Counted from the stretch's first letter, positions 21,379 through 32,170 are shown. The stretch: 64,000 nt of DNA from Tenrec ecaudatus (GCF_050624435.1 NC_134540.1:108467739-108531738); one strand, 5' to 3'. Program-made: numbers and translations. Notes: generated by a model not told the origin, from the sequence alone.

Positions 21379-21882
21379 TAGTATATTTTTCTTTGTACGT
21401 GTCATATTCCACAAATAAAACGGAAGAAGAAGAATGAATGAATTAAATTTTAAAAGAGGCAGAAAGGAGTCACAGCCTTAAAAACCTTCCAGATTTTTCA
21501 CCCATCGGACCTAAACACTGGTCTGAGCGGAGGGATTATCAAAAGAGGAAAAGCAAAATTGAAAGTGGATTAAGGCATTTTGGGACACAAGATAGTTTCT
21601 AATTTACAATACAGTGAGAGCGCTGAGGAGGGAAAGGGGCAGGGAGAGAAAGAGGGCTGCAAGACTGAGCTGCGAGGGATGGCAATGGGAGCACACGTGG
21701 GGTCAACAACTGGTGCTTCTTTGGGTAAGGTCATGTGTGACTCAAGAAAACATACTTACACATGCTGAACAGCTATAACGGTTTCTAGTAGCCTAGCATA
21801 AATTTATAATAGCAGCATCATATATGTGTATAAGTATATATAAAACATGCAACACATATGTGTGTATACATATACGTATTTG
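21379..21882. other. Unassigned sequence with an (AT/GT)-rich end
   Basis: A block at about 21470-21545 (ACACTGGTCTGAGCGGAGGG inside) has a relative at 32930-33000, which suggests an unnamed repeat. The stretch 21810-21880 is ATGT/TATA-rich. No gene. Confidence 0.4.
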
Positions 21883-23035
21883 TTGGTGTTACGTGCTGTT
21901 CAGTCAGTGCGACTCATCGTGAGCCTATGTGAAACAGAATAAAACACTGCCCGGTGCTCCCAGTTGTTATGTTTGGGTCCACTGTTTTCGCCACTGTGTG
22001 AGTCCATCTTGTGGGAGGGCTTCCTCTTTTTTTTGCTGCTCTTCTTCCTACCTTGCCAAATATGATGTCCTTCTCCAGAGACTAATCTCTCCTGAGAACA
22101 TGTCCAAAGAATGTGAGGCAGTCTTGCCGTCCTTGCTTCTAAGACACATTCTGGATGTACGCGGGCACTCCATGGTATATTCAATATTCTTCATCAGCAC
22201 AATAATGCAAATGCATAGATTCTTCTTCAGAGTCTTCCTTGTTCAATGTCCGAAGGTAATATCCTTGCTTTTCAGCATTTTAAAGAGGTCTTATGCAGCA
22301 GACTTTCCCAATGGAATGTGTCGTTTATTTTCATTTCTGCTTCCATGAGCATTGACTGTGGCTCCAAGGAGGATGAAATCCTTGACAAACCTTTTCTCCA
22401 TTTATCATCATGTTACTTATTGGTCTAATTATGAAGTTTGGGGTTTTATTTACATTGAGTTGTAATTCATACTGAAGGCTGCAATCCTTGATCTTCATCA
22501 GCAAGTGCTTCAAGTCCCCCTCACTTTCAGCCAGCAAGGTTGTGACAGCTGCATATCGCAGAGTGTTAATAAATCTGCCTCCAGGCCTGAAGCCACATTC
22601 TTCTTCATCTAATCCAGCTTCCCTGATGATTTCTTCCACATATAGATTGAATAAGTATGGTGAGAGGACACCCTGACACATCACTTTCCTGATTTTCAAC
22701 CATGCAGTATTCTCTGGTTCTGTTTGCACAACTGACCCATGGACAGGTTCTGCGTGAGGATCAGGAAGTGTTTTTGAGTTTTCTCATTCATCTCCAGTCA
22801 ACCGATGGTTTTTTATGATCTACACAAGCAAATGCCTTTGCATTGTCTATAAAGCACAAGTAAACATCTTTCTGGTATTTTCTGCTTTTAGCCAAGGTTT
22901 ATCTGACAGCATGTTCCATGTCTTCTTCTGAATATGGCCTGATTTCCTGGTAGCTCCCTGTCAATGTACTGCCGAAATGGTTGTTGAATGATCATCAGCA
23001 AAATTTTCCTTACATGTGAAATGAATGATATATAT
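21883..23035 (-). mobile_element. RTE (BovB-like) LINE, antisense, 3' half
   Basis: The - strand encodes the RT domain of an RTE from 23035 back to the 3' end near 21883. The best open piece (22331-22729) contains QGVLSPYLFNLYVEEIIREA and TLLAESEGDLKHLLMKIKDC, which are RTE RT blocks. The catalytic YADD is Y-A-A-V (22544-22555), each aspartate lost by a single substitution, so this copy cannot reverse-transcribe. Confidence 0.9.
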
Positions 23036-23054
23036 TTTTATCTGCTATTGCTGT

Positions 23055-23160
23055 AAGCTGACCTCAGGGTTAGCGCTGACTCCTGGCAACCAATTATTTC
23101 AATGGCTAATTTTTGGAAGTAGATCACTAGGCTTTTACTTCCAGTCTGCTTTGTCTGGCA
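23055..23160 (-). repeat. Possible old SINE fragment, antisense
   Basis: AGCGCTGACTCCTGGCAACC and AGTAGATCACTAGGCTTTTA resemble the old AfroSINE-related subfamily. Strongly diverged, so tentative. Confidence 0.4.
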
Positions 23161-24190
23161 GATCCACTGAAACTACTCAGCGTCATATTAAACGCTAAAG
23201 ACAAAGAGGTGGTGGCTTTACATGAAAGACAATGGTCAGGAATCACACCCACTCTCCTTCGTGGAAAGGTGAGAAGTCTACCATGAACAACTACTTCAAT
23301 GTGTGTGTAAAGAGAGAGAGACGTCAATATAATAGTTATAAAGAGATATTGATGTATGTGTGTGTGGATGGTAAGAGATAGATAGCTGTCCACTCATTCT
23401 AATTAAATCCATCCATCCCTTCATGCCCACTGGATACAGTTGACACCCAAGTTGACACTGGAAACCCCGCTCTCCTGCCTATGCTCCAAGATCATATCCC
23501 ATTGGCCTTTGACCTTTGAAAAACTACCTACATCAAACCCAACATACCCGCAATTATAAAAACTGTTTTTATTTCTCTTTCTAGAAGTAATTCTTGACAA
23601 ATTTATTTCTACAAATTGAAAAATTGCCAAAAAGTGCTCTATGGTAGACTGCCCCTAGGAAGCCCCCAGAGTGGAGCTAAGCCTGTATTTCTAGCACTGG
23701 GTATTGTTGAGCTGCAGAAAATCTAAATTTTCAAGTCTTTTGCTTTATTTCCAAGTTGGTCTTCAGAAGTTGTACTGTTTTAGCAGTATACAAGACTTCC
23801 CATTTCTCACATCTTCTCCACCTCAGCATCAGTTCTCAGCAGTGTCTTTTATAGATATCAAATAGGCCACACTCCCAAAGAAATGTCATCATGCTGTGAC
23901 TTGCACCACACAGGGGAAAGCTTTCTGCCAAAACATAGAGAATCCTGGCCACTAGTATGAATAAGTCTGCCATTATTAGTCAAGAGGGAGCAGTCAATTG
24001 ATGGTGCGACGTGCCAATGTTAATACCCAACGTATCAGCACCACTAAATGGCGTCTTGGTGAGAAGTGATCCTCCGTAGATTTCAACAATTTTGTCTGGA
24101 TGGGAAGTTATAGGAAAGCTGCTTGACCGATACTACTTAAAAAGCACTGGGTCATAATTTATTCCACAGGGACCTGGGTGCTATACCCTT
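23161..24190. other. Unassigned intergenic sequence
   Basis: No gene seen. The stretch from about 23990 may be further ERVL debris, but I cannot align it. Confidence 0.35.
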
Positions 24191-24194
24191 TCAA

Positions 24195-24447
24195 AAATGT
24201 CACACTGGTCCATTCCATTAATAGAATTATGCAGATTGGACCTAGTAAGGAAGACACATCAATTATTCTAGACCTTTTGGTAAGCCATCTGTGTTTTAAA
24301 GCATAGGAAATTAACTCAACAAAAATTCAGGTACCTTTTACCTCAGCAAAATGTCTAGGGGCCTGGGCCATGTCAAGATATTCCTACCAAAATAAAAGAT
24401 AATTATTGTATCTGGTACCTCTTTGTATTTTGGAGGCAATATATCAA
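24195..24447 (+). mobile_element. ERVL pol fragment
   Basis: Matches the reverse-transcriptase/RNase H junction region of old ERVL elements: ATTGGACCTAGTAAGGAAGA, CTAGACCTTTTGGTAAGC, AACAAAAATTCAGGTACC and TTTTGGAGGCAATATATC occur in family order. The aspartate pair of the catalytic motif has been lost just upstream of the IGPS-like residues. A decayed relic with stops. Confidence 0.75.
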
Positions 24448-24449
24448 GC

Positions 24450-25138
24450 TAATGGTGGTCAAAAGACATCAGTAGTAGCAATATTAATTTCTGACAAAAC
24501 AGACACGAAAGCCACCAGGAGAAACAAAGAAGACCATTGTACACTGATGAGAAGCACAATGGAGCATGAAGACATAACTGTGATAAGTACGTATGCACCC
24601 AATGAAAGACTTTAAAAATACCTTAATCAATTCTTACAGAACTGAAGAGACACATAGACTTTGATACCATAATACTAGGAAACTTCTACAGGTCACTTCT
24701 GAGCAAAGACAGATCAACTAGAAAGAAAATCAAACATACAGAAGAACTAAACACAATCAACGTGCTCTCTTCAATATGGGCAGAACACTGCACCTAACAA
24801 AAACACATGGAAGAAACTCCAGAACAGATCATATGCCAGGCCATCAATTAAGCGCCAATGAAATTTAAAACATCTATATGCTCCAAACCAGTTTTTTATA
24901 TCACAACGCTAGAAAATTAGAAAGCAACCACAGGACGATCAACCTCCACCCACCTCCCCCGAAAAAAAATTCAATTACATAGAAATCGAACACCATTTTG
25001 CTGTAAAATCACTGAGTCATTCCTGAAGAAATAAAAGGCACAATTTAAAAATTCCTTGGAACAATGATAATGAAATGTACCAAAATCTCTGGGGCACAGA
25101 AAATAGTGCACATAGGACAATTTATAGCAATAAGTGCA
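24450..25138 (+). mobile_element. Old L1 ORF2 relic, sense
   Basis: ATCTGACAAAACAGAC-like and AACTGTGATAAGTACGTATG followed by CACCCAATGAAAG look like the endonuclease-domain end of an old L1 ORF2. It joins ERVL pol at the left with no spacer. Many stops. Confidence 0.5.
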
Positions 25139-25139
25139 C

Positions 25140-25396
25140 AAACCATAAAGAAAGAATTATAATATCTTCTTGATGTCTTAAAGCTCTGGCCAAAACTTTC
25201 AGGACTATATTAAATGAGGATAGTGATAACAGGCAACGCTGTCTGGTTCCTATTTGGAAGGGGAGTGTCTTCAATTTTTCTCCATTAAATGAGATGCTAG
25301 CTGTTGGCTTTAAACAGATGGCCTTTATTATGTTCAGGAATTTTCCTTATATTTCTATTTTATTAAGTGGTTTTCAGTTTGTTTTTTCACTTGAAT
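25140..25396 (-). mobile_element. Old L1 ORF2 relic, antisense (part 1)
   Basis: Reversed RT-domain text such as GGACTATATTAAATGAGGAT and GCAACGCTGTCTGGTTCC. It breaks at a younger L1 insertion and seems to resume at 27395. Confidence 0.65.
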
Positions 25397-26865
25397 CTTT
25401 GGTAATTTTTAAAAATCATTTTACTGGGGGCTCATACAACTCTTAGCACAATTCATACATACATGCATTATATAAAGAATATTTGTACATTCATTACTCC
25501 ATCATTCTCAAAACATTTTCTCTCCACATAAGTCCCTGATACCCTCTCCTCATTTTTCCCCTCCCTTCTTGCTTTCCCCTCCCTCATGAACCCTTGATAA
25601 TTTATAAATTATTATTTTGACATATCTTACACTGTCCAACATCTCCCTTCACCCACTTCTCTGCTGTCCAGCCCCCAGGGAGGTGCTCATATGTAGATCC
25701 TTGTAATTGGTTCCCCCTCTCTACCCCACCCTCCCTCCACCGTCCCGGTATCGCCCCTCTCAGCACTGGTCCTGAAGGGATCATCTGTCCTGGATTCCCT
25801 GTGTTTCCAGCTCCCATCTATACCAGTGTACATCCTCCGGTCTAGCCAGATTTGCAAGGTAGAATTGGGATCATGATAGTGGGCAGGGAGGAAGCATTTA
25901 GGAACTAGAGGCAAGTTGTATGTTTCATCATTACTACACTGCACCCTGACTGGCTCATCTTCTCCTTGCGACACTTCATTAAGGGGATGTCCAGTTGCCT
26001 ACAGATAGGACTTGGGTCCTCACTCCACACTTCCCCTCATTCACAATGGTATGAATTTTTGTTGTTTGATGCTTGATACCTGATCCCTTCGACACTTTGT
26101 GATCACACAGGCTGGTGTGCTTCTTCCATGTGGGCTTTGTTGCTTCAAAGCTACATGGCCACTTGTTTACCTTCAAGTCTTTAAGACCCCAGATGCTATA
26201 TCTTTTGATAGCCGCGCACCATCAGCTTTCTTCGCCACATTTGCTTAAGCACCTGCTTTGTCTTCAGCAATTGTGTCAGGAAGGTGAGCATCATGGAATT
26301 CCAGTTGAATAGAAGAAAGTATTCTTGCATTGAGGGGGTACGTGAGTGGAGGCCCAATGTCCATCTGCTACTTTAATACTAAACCTATAAATATATGCAC
26401 ATAGATCTAATTCCCCATCCTCATATATAAATATATTTACATATATACATGCCTTTATTTAGACCTCTATAAATGCCCTTTGCCTCCTAGCTCTTTCCTC
26501 TTTTTCTTCTTACTTTCCTCTTGTCCCAAAATTATGCTCAGACTTCATTTGGGTTTTAGTAATTCCTCTCATTTACATTACCCTTGATCACACCCTACCA
26601 AGTCTCCTACACTCTCCTCACCACCGATTTGGATCACTTGTTGTTCCCTTGTCCCTGGGTTTGTTAACACCACTTCCTTTCCCCCCACCACCCCCTCTCC
26701 CATGTCCCCTGGAGGTCCTGTTGTTTTCTCCTCCAGATTGTTCATGCAGCCTATCTTATTTAGACAGATCTGTGGGGATAATAACATGCACAAAAACAAG
26801 ACAGAGCAAAACCAAGCAACTAAAGAAAACAAAAAGTCAATGACAAAACAAAAAAGAATGGATGT
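25397..26865 (-). mobile_element. L1 3' UTR, antisense, about 1.47 kb
   Basis: Runs from the reversed end ATTTTACTGGGGGCTCATAC through TGTCCAGTTGCCTACAGATA, TTTGTTGCTTCAAAGCTACA and GAAGGTGAGCATCATGGAAT to TTTAGACAGATCTGTGGGGA. This is most of the 3' UTR seen in sense at 53.2-55.4 kb. It contains no ORF2 and is inserted in the older antisense L1. Confidence 0.9.
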
Positions 26866-26904
26866 TGAATTTTATCAAATGTGTTTTTATATAGATTAAT
26901 TGTG

Positions 26905-27370
26905 GTAATTACATAATTTCATGTCAACTTGATCAATAAGTATAGTGTTGGAGTCTAGCCTGTAATCAGGTCTGATGATGCCTCCTTGTGGACATGGACT
27001 TCTCATGAGGATTCTGGGAACTTCCTCTCTCCCTGGAGGTAGGCCACAACTATCTCTCTGCTTCACCGTCCTGTTGACAAGCCACATGAAGCCACACTGA
27101 CACCTCCCTGGAGATGTTTCCACAGCCACTGGATCCCACCAACCTGTAATCTTTCCTCATTAGGCATCATTGCATGTGCTGCATGAGTCTGAAGAGAAAT
27201 CTACAGACTAGTATAGGACTTATGGACTACTATCAGAATAATGAACTTGACCTGGCCTGGTCTGGGATGCTTTCTCAATATCTAATTGCTCTTTGATATA
27301 AAGCTATTTCCTATACATATATGAACGTCCCTGGGTTTGTTTCTCTAGTCAACCCGGACTAACACATTGA
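26905..27370 (+). repeat. Unclassified interspersed repeat U1 (sense)
   Basis: Opens ATGTCAACTTGATCAATAAG and closes TTGTTTCTCTAGTCAACCCG and ACTAACACA. The same ends recur at 31205-31800, 41230-41745 and 46600-47180, and reversed at 27905-28400 and 30790-31165. The internal sequence varies. A non-autonomous element or LTR is possible; I cannot classify it. Confidence 0.55.
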
Positions 27371-27394
27371 TATAATCATATGACCCTTCTTTTG

Positions 27395-27550
27395 TCTTGT
27401 TTATGTGGCAGGTTACATTGTTTTTCTAATATTGAAACATCCTTGCAAACCTGATATGAAACCATGTTGATCATGGTGTATTTTTAAAATGTTTTGTTGA
27501 ATTTTCTTTGCTTCAAATTTGTTGAAATTTTTGGCATCTATATTCATAAG
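27395..27550 (-). mobile_element. Old L1 ORF2 relic, antisense (part 2)
   Basis: GAAACCATGTTGATCATGGTG and GGCATCTATATTCATAAGGG are reversed L1 ORF2 blocks that follow on from the piece ending at 25396. Confidence 0.75.
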
Positions 27551-27555
27551 GGATA

Positions 27556-27905
27556 AAAAACCATATGCATAAATGCTTGCATTCATTAGCCATATGAGAA
27601 ATGCAAATAAAAACATTGAGATATCACCTCACATGGACACCTTTAGCAAAATATAAAATAAATATAATAACAAATGTTGGAGAAGAGGTGGAGAGATTGG
27701 AATGTTCATACATTGCTGCTGGGATTGCAGGTTTGAACAAACACTATGGAAAATAGTATGGCACTTCATTAAACAAATACAAGTACCTTACTATGATGCA
27801 ATCTCTCTACATGGTATATACCCTGAAGAAATAAAGGGAAAAACATGCACAGATATATGAAAACCCGTGTTTATCACAGCAATTTCTATAATAGCGAGAA
27901 AGGAA
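27556..27905 (+). mobile_element. Old L1 ORF2 C-terminal relic, sense
   Basis: GAGAAATGCAAATAAAAACA, TGAGATATCACCTCAC, TTCATACATTGCTGCTGGGA and GGTATATACCCTGAAGAAA are ORF2 C-terminal blocks in sense order. The switch of orientation at about 27550 suggests inversion. Confidence 0.8.
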
Positions 27906-28400
27906 AAAAAAGGTTAGGTTGCATTGTCCAGAGAAACAAAACTAGTAACTCTCATATATATATGAACGAGCTTTGTATCAGGGTAATCATATCAAGAAAG
28001 CACTCCAGCCTAGTCCAAGTTCAGTCCATGGAGCTGATGCTAGCTAGAGCCCTCTTTAGACCCATGTAGAGTGTAAAGGCTGATTACACTGAAAGGTAAA
28101 GTGGGATGCAGGAAGATCACAGGCCAGAGGCACAGAGTTGCATGGATCTAAGCTCAATGGATACACTGCAGTGAACCAACAACTCTCAGGCTCGGGCAGT
28201 TCACCTAGGCCACCCTTGGAGATAGGCACAGAGGCCCAGCAAGCAGAAAGGTGAAAGGGCAGAAAGAAAGAAGTTTCCACTTTCTCTCATTAAAAGGGCA
28301 GACTTCCACGGAGACATCATCCGCCTGTGACCTGATAGACAGGTTGGACTCTACTCCTACCCAAGTGCAAGGTGATATACAATGTAACTGCCATGAACCA
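27905..28400 (-). repeat. Unclassified interspersed repeat U1 (antisense)
   Basis: Starts GGTTAGGTTGCATTGTCCAG then AGAAACAAAAC, the reverse of the U1 3' end. It continues with AAGATCACAGGCCAGAGGCA and closes near TATTAACTTGACACC, the reverse of the U1 5' end. Confidence 0.55.
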
Positions 28401-28504
28401 CCCCTTATTAACTTGACACCTGTACATAACTTTTTTATAGTATATAATGAGTTTTACTTAGCATTTTTATACAGTACATAACATAAATATGCAAATGACT
28501 CAAA

Positions 28505-28530
28505 CCTAACAAACTATGTATTTTTCATAG
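28505..28530 (+). promoter_or_regulatory. Branch point and 3' splice site
   Basis: CCTAAC places a consensus branch adenosine at 28509. A short T-rich tract and CATAG follow, putting the acceptor 21-22 bases downstream, which is ideal spacing. Confidence 0.75.
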
Positions 28531-28857
28531 GAAGGTGCAAGGAGAAGACAAAAATATCGTGAACCTCAAGAATATCTGAGCAAAGTAAAAAGTTCCCTGC
28601 AAGAATTTAGTTACAGACAATCCCCGAATCCTTTTTATGAATACCAGCAAGAGTTTACGCACCCAGATAAGGACAACAAATCAAGATCTCCAAACTGGTA
28701 TGCGTATGGCTCTTCCACTCTTGGTAAAGATGTTGCCGAATTAGAAAGTTCTTCTCAGATGACTCATAGTGAAGAGACAGAGACCTATGTGTATTCTTAC
28801 AGCTTACTCATACTTTTTCTTTTGATGTTAATATTTCTTGCTTTATATTTTCTCTGA
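28531..28857 (+). CDS. Terminal exon encoding a 108-residue C-terminal tail with membrane anchor; possible alternative RNASEH2B 3' exon
   Basis: Open in one frame from the acceptor to TGA at 28855-28857, with an in-frame TAG immediately upstream. It therefore reads as a spliced exon, not a free-standing gene. It begins EGARRRQKYREPQEYLSKVK (basic), has a polar middle rich in Ser, Tyr, Asn and Gln (residues 21-85), and ends with a hydrophobic run SYSLLILFLLMLIFLALYFL at residues 89-108 that reaches the C-terminus, as in a tail-anchored protein. AATAAA follows nine bases after the stop. It is in phase 0, matching the RNASEH2B donor at 4500, and on the same strand. I believe human RNASEH2B transcript models also include a more distal 3' end, but could not verify that or its sequence. 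It could instead end an unrelated gene whose other exons I have not found. Confidence 0.65.
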   Translation, partial: EGARRRQKYREPQEYLSKVKSSLQEFSYRQSPNPFYEYQQEFTHPDKDNKSRSPNWYAYGSSTLGKDVAELESSSQMTHSEETETYVYSYSLLILFLLMLIFLALYFL

Positions 28858-28865
28858 AGATATCA

Positions 28866-28871
28866 AATAAA
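28866..28871 (+). promoter_or_regulatory. Poly(A) signal AATAAA after the membrane-tail exon
   Basis: Lies nine bases past the stop at 28857, implying an extremely short 3' UTR. A T-rich region follows from 28874. Confidence 0.75.
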
Positions 28872-29071
28872 ATCATTTCGGTAATTTTAAAAGATTCCAT
28901 TTCATAAAAATGCTGTGCTCTCATTTTAGGGTTTCCTCCTAGAGTTTTCAGCATAACATTTCAATGTGAGCATTCAGCACGTGTGTACTCGTCAGTAGTC
29001 CTTGCAGCTATTCATAGAAACGTATTTGATGGACAGGTTGTCCACACAAAGGGTTATCACACACTTGATTA

Positions 29072-29182
29072 GGAATTGCTACTTCATAACTATCATTTTG
29101 CTACTGCTTTGAATCGGGTCACCCCTGTGAAAGGGTCATTCGACCCCCAAAGGGGTGGTGACCCACAGGTTGAGAACCGCTG
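29072..29182 (-). mobile_element. SPIN-type hAT transposon fragment
   Basis: The - strand starts with a hAT terminal inverted repeat, CAGCGGTTCTCAACCTGTGG, continues with CCCCTTTGGGGGTCG and CCCTTTCACAGGGGT, and ends with a GAAGTAGCAATTCC-like block. This is the terminus of the SPIN family, known for horizontal transfer among tetrapods including tenrec. The other terminus is missing and there is an internal deletion. Confidence 0.8.
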
Positions 29183-29634
29183 TCTTAATCCAATAATCCT
29201 ATCAACATCTTCCCCCACTTAGGAAAGTTTGTAAAGTAGCCACTTCACGGATTTAGCTCACCTTATTTGAGGTATCCAATATTTAAATTGCCCATTTCTA
29301 CCAACCCAGTGTGCTAAGGAGACACGTGGTTTCTTTGATGTGAAGGTTCTTAATTGCAGTTGGAACGTTGTGTCTGCATCTCTAAGCAAAGTCAAGCAGA
29401 CCAGGACCTCCATCAAGTTCGAAAGCAATGCGTAGTAGCATAGACATCTTCCTCTTGAACTACTTGCATTTAGGTCAACTTAGCATCATCAATGGATGCT
29501 GTAGTAAGCTAGGGGTTTCCCCTTATGACTACCCCCTGCTTCAGACTACAATCCCCTTCACATATCCTCGACAACACTAGCCCCTTGGACTAGGCCATGC
29601 CATAGACTCAGGTTCTACACAACTTGTTAGATCT
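29183..29634. other. Unassigned sequence
   Basis: No gene or named repeat seen. It may belong to the flank of the LTR that follows. Confidence 0.35.
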
Positions 29635-30049
29635 CTCCAGGGAGAGATATACCTCTGTCCTTGGCTCCACGAAAGAAATAATTCACGCGGAAGCCTGGTT
29701 TGTGATCCAGGTGAGTTTTATGAGAGTTAGAAGAAGTTTCAGGTTTACACAGGCACCCACAGGGCCTCTCACCCCATACAGCCTCCCTAGAAGCTGCTCA
29801 GAATGTCACGTGGTCAGCTCTGGGCTCCTGCCATGGTGGACAACCTGGTCGACTCCATTGGCTGAATTGAATGTACCTGGCCTACGTGGGCCAATCCAGG
29901 TGCAGCACCCACCCAGGTGTACCTCCTCTTCCTGGCAAGAAACCTGAACCTTTGAGCATGCGCAGTGTACTACTCCTTCTTGGGCCCGGAGCTCTGACCT
30001 CTGGGCATGGGTAATGGACACCCGCGTCCCTAAGCTAGACTACCTAACA
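29635..30049 (-). mobile_element. Probable solo ERV LTR, antisense (415 bp)
   Basis: Bounded by TGTTAG at the left and CTAACA at the right, the short inverted ends expected of an LTR. On the - strand it has GCCAATGG CAAT-type boxes, a CATAAAAC TATA-like site, and an ending with GTGAATTATTTC and CTCCCTGGAGAGATC before CTAACA. Flanking AACT/AACC is at best an imperfect 4-bp duplication. Confidence 0.45.
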
Positions 30050-30789
30050 AACCCTTTACATCTCAGAGCAGCCAACCTTTTCCTTCTCTCTACTACCTGT
30101 GAGTCATGCCCAAGACGTTGGTGGCCAGACTCAACCTTTCTATTCATTGCTATGTTTCCCCGACTTCCAGTCAACAAGTGAATCCAAGGGGTCAGCTAGT
30201 GAGCCTTTCAGGCTTCCCACCGGTGCCCTTTACCTTTCAGTTCTAGAGGGGTGTCGTCCTCTGCTGGGTACAGACTTCCAGCCTGGCTCCGTGGATCTAT
30301 AAGCAAACTGCTTACTCAAGATTCAAAACACCAAATCCACGTGTTTTTTTTCCTCTTCAGTCTCCCAGTAGTTCTACTTGCAAATCTTTTCAAATGCAAA
30401 TATACTGATGAGAGAACCTTCAAGCAATGGGACAAAAGGAAGCAAGGTTCCCAAGAAACAGTTTACAATTCCCCAGGGGGTTAGCAGACCACTAATTTAT
30501 ATTGCCATTACTCCAGAGGGTATCAGCCTGGTAACTGTTTAAGGTTTGGGGGCTCCATCACTTATATAAACAGTCCTGCTCAAACACCACCACCACCCCA
30601 CTTCCTGAGATGGAAGCATCCTGAATAATCAACAAGGTTTTCCACAAGCCCCAGGCCTTGAATAATTAACAAGTTTAAAAGGAATTTACTATAGATGATG
30701 GACTGTTACATCATGGTTGCTTTTAACAAACTAAATTTCAACAAACTCTGTTCCATTTTCAGTACTGATTAATAGCAGGCTAACACTTG
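30050..30789. other. Unassigned sequence
   Basis: Mixed composition, no gene, no repeat recognised. Confidence 0.35.
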
Positions 30790-31165
30790 CCCTTTCCTAT
30801 ATCAATATCAAGAAGCAATTTTCTATCAAGAAAGCATCCTAACCCAGTCCCACTTGAGTCCATGGGTCTGATACTAGCAGGGGCCCTCTTCAGCGTCACA
30901 GAGCTAGCTGCAGTCTGATGGTGGCATGCAGGAATATCACAGACTGGTGGGTGCGGAGACGGCTAGGCCCAGGGACAGTGGAAGCATGGCACTCTGCCAG
31001 TCACTCTCAGTGTTGGGGAGCTCATGTGGGTCTGCCTCTTGAGGCCGACCTTCATGAAACTGTCACCTTCCCTGGGAGGCATTCTTAGGCTGTGTGACCT
31101 GGTTGACAGGGTTGTCTTACCCAAGTGCAAATTGACTTACATTCTTACTGCCACAGATGGAAAAG
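30790..31165 (-). repeat. Unclassified interspersed repeat U1 (antisense)
   Basis: Parallels 27905-28400: ATCAAGAAAGCATCCTAACC, CAGTCCCACTTGAGTCCATG, ATGCAGGAATATCACAGACTG, CACCTTCCCTGGGAGGCATT and ACCCAAGTGCAAATTGACTT. Confidence 0.6.
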
Positions 31166-31204
31166 TACAAAACCCGGTCTGGGGAGGAATGGCTAAACAA
31201 TTTT

Positions 31205-31800
31205 GGTACACACACAAATGAGGTAGTTAGTTTATTGTGCCAGCCTGACCGATAAACACAAGTGGGATTAATTGAAGGGTGGAGCGATAGATAAATGGTT
31301 CGGTGAGCCTCGCCTTTCTTGTCTCTCGCTCTTTGATCATCGGACCAGTGTGCGGCTGCCTTGCTTGTTCTGTGCCTCAATTTAAAGGAGTACACTACCT
31401 GTGGGATGCCTAGTCGGTGGACTGTGTCGCTGTAAGTTGAGGTCCCTTTAAGCCCACACGATTGGAATGTACATCTCTGGAGCTGGGGACCAAAGGTTGG
31501 TGACCTGCCTTGCTGTTTGCTGCCTGTGTATATATAGCCTAGCTCTCGCTACAGAGGATGGACTGGTGGTCCTTAATACTTAAAGGACTGCCAGTGTCTC
31601 ACAACTCTCTCAGGGGAGTGACTTGCACTGAGCCATTTGTACTGCTTTATAATTTAACTGTTCATTTCTTGTATTGTAAATCTCGCTATCTGTATATAAT
31701 TTAACAGTTAATTTCTTGAATGATATATCTATCTTTATAAATATATATAAAATTACTAGCACTCTGGTGTTGTCTATCTAGAGAACTCTGTCTAACACAC
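31205..31800 (+). repeat. Unclassified interspersed repeat U1 (sense)
   Basis: Opens GAGGTAGTTAGTTTATTGTG then CCAGCCTGACCGATAAACAC, and closes GTCTATCTAGAGAACTCTG and TCTAACACA. It shares its first 150 bases closely with the copy at 41230 and differs later. Confidence 0.65.
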
Positions 31801-32084
31801 ACAAAGGATGAGAATACATCCTTAAAAACTATCATGATTCTGTCAAACACCTCATGACATGGACAAAATTGGAGGGCATTTTGCTAAGCGAAGTTATTCA
31901 ATCTCATAAATATTCATGACACTGTTGTAGGGTGGGCACCGAATTGCCTGGTTACCGAAGCCAGATTACAGAATCCAGGTGGACTAGGAAGATTCTACGT
32001 TTTCACATGCATGGGAAAGGAGAGGGGGTGGTTGGGGCCCTTTATCCAAATGCTGGTCTCCCTGTCCCTTGTGTTCTCTCTCTA
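31801..32084. other. Unassigned, possibly L1 scrap
   Basis: ACCTCATGACATGGACAAAA and ATTTTGCTAAGCGAAG resemble the last ORF2 codons and start of the 3' UTR of an L1 in sense. Too short to be sure. Confidence 0.35.
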
Positions 32085-32092
32085 TAGATAGG

Positions 32093-32170
<78 letters not shown>

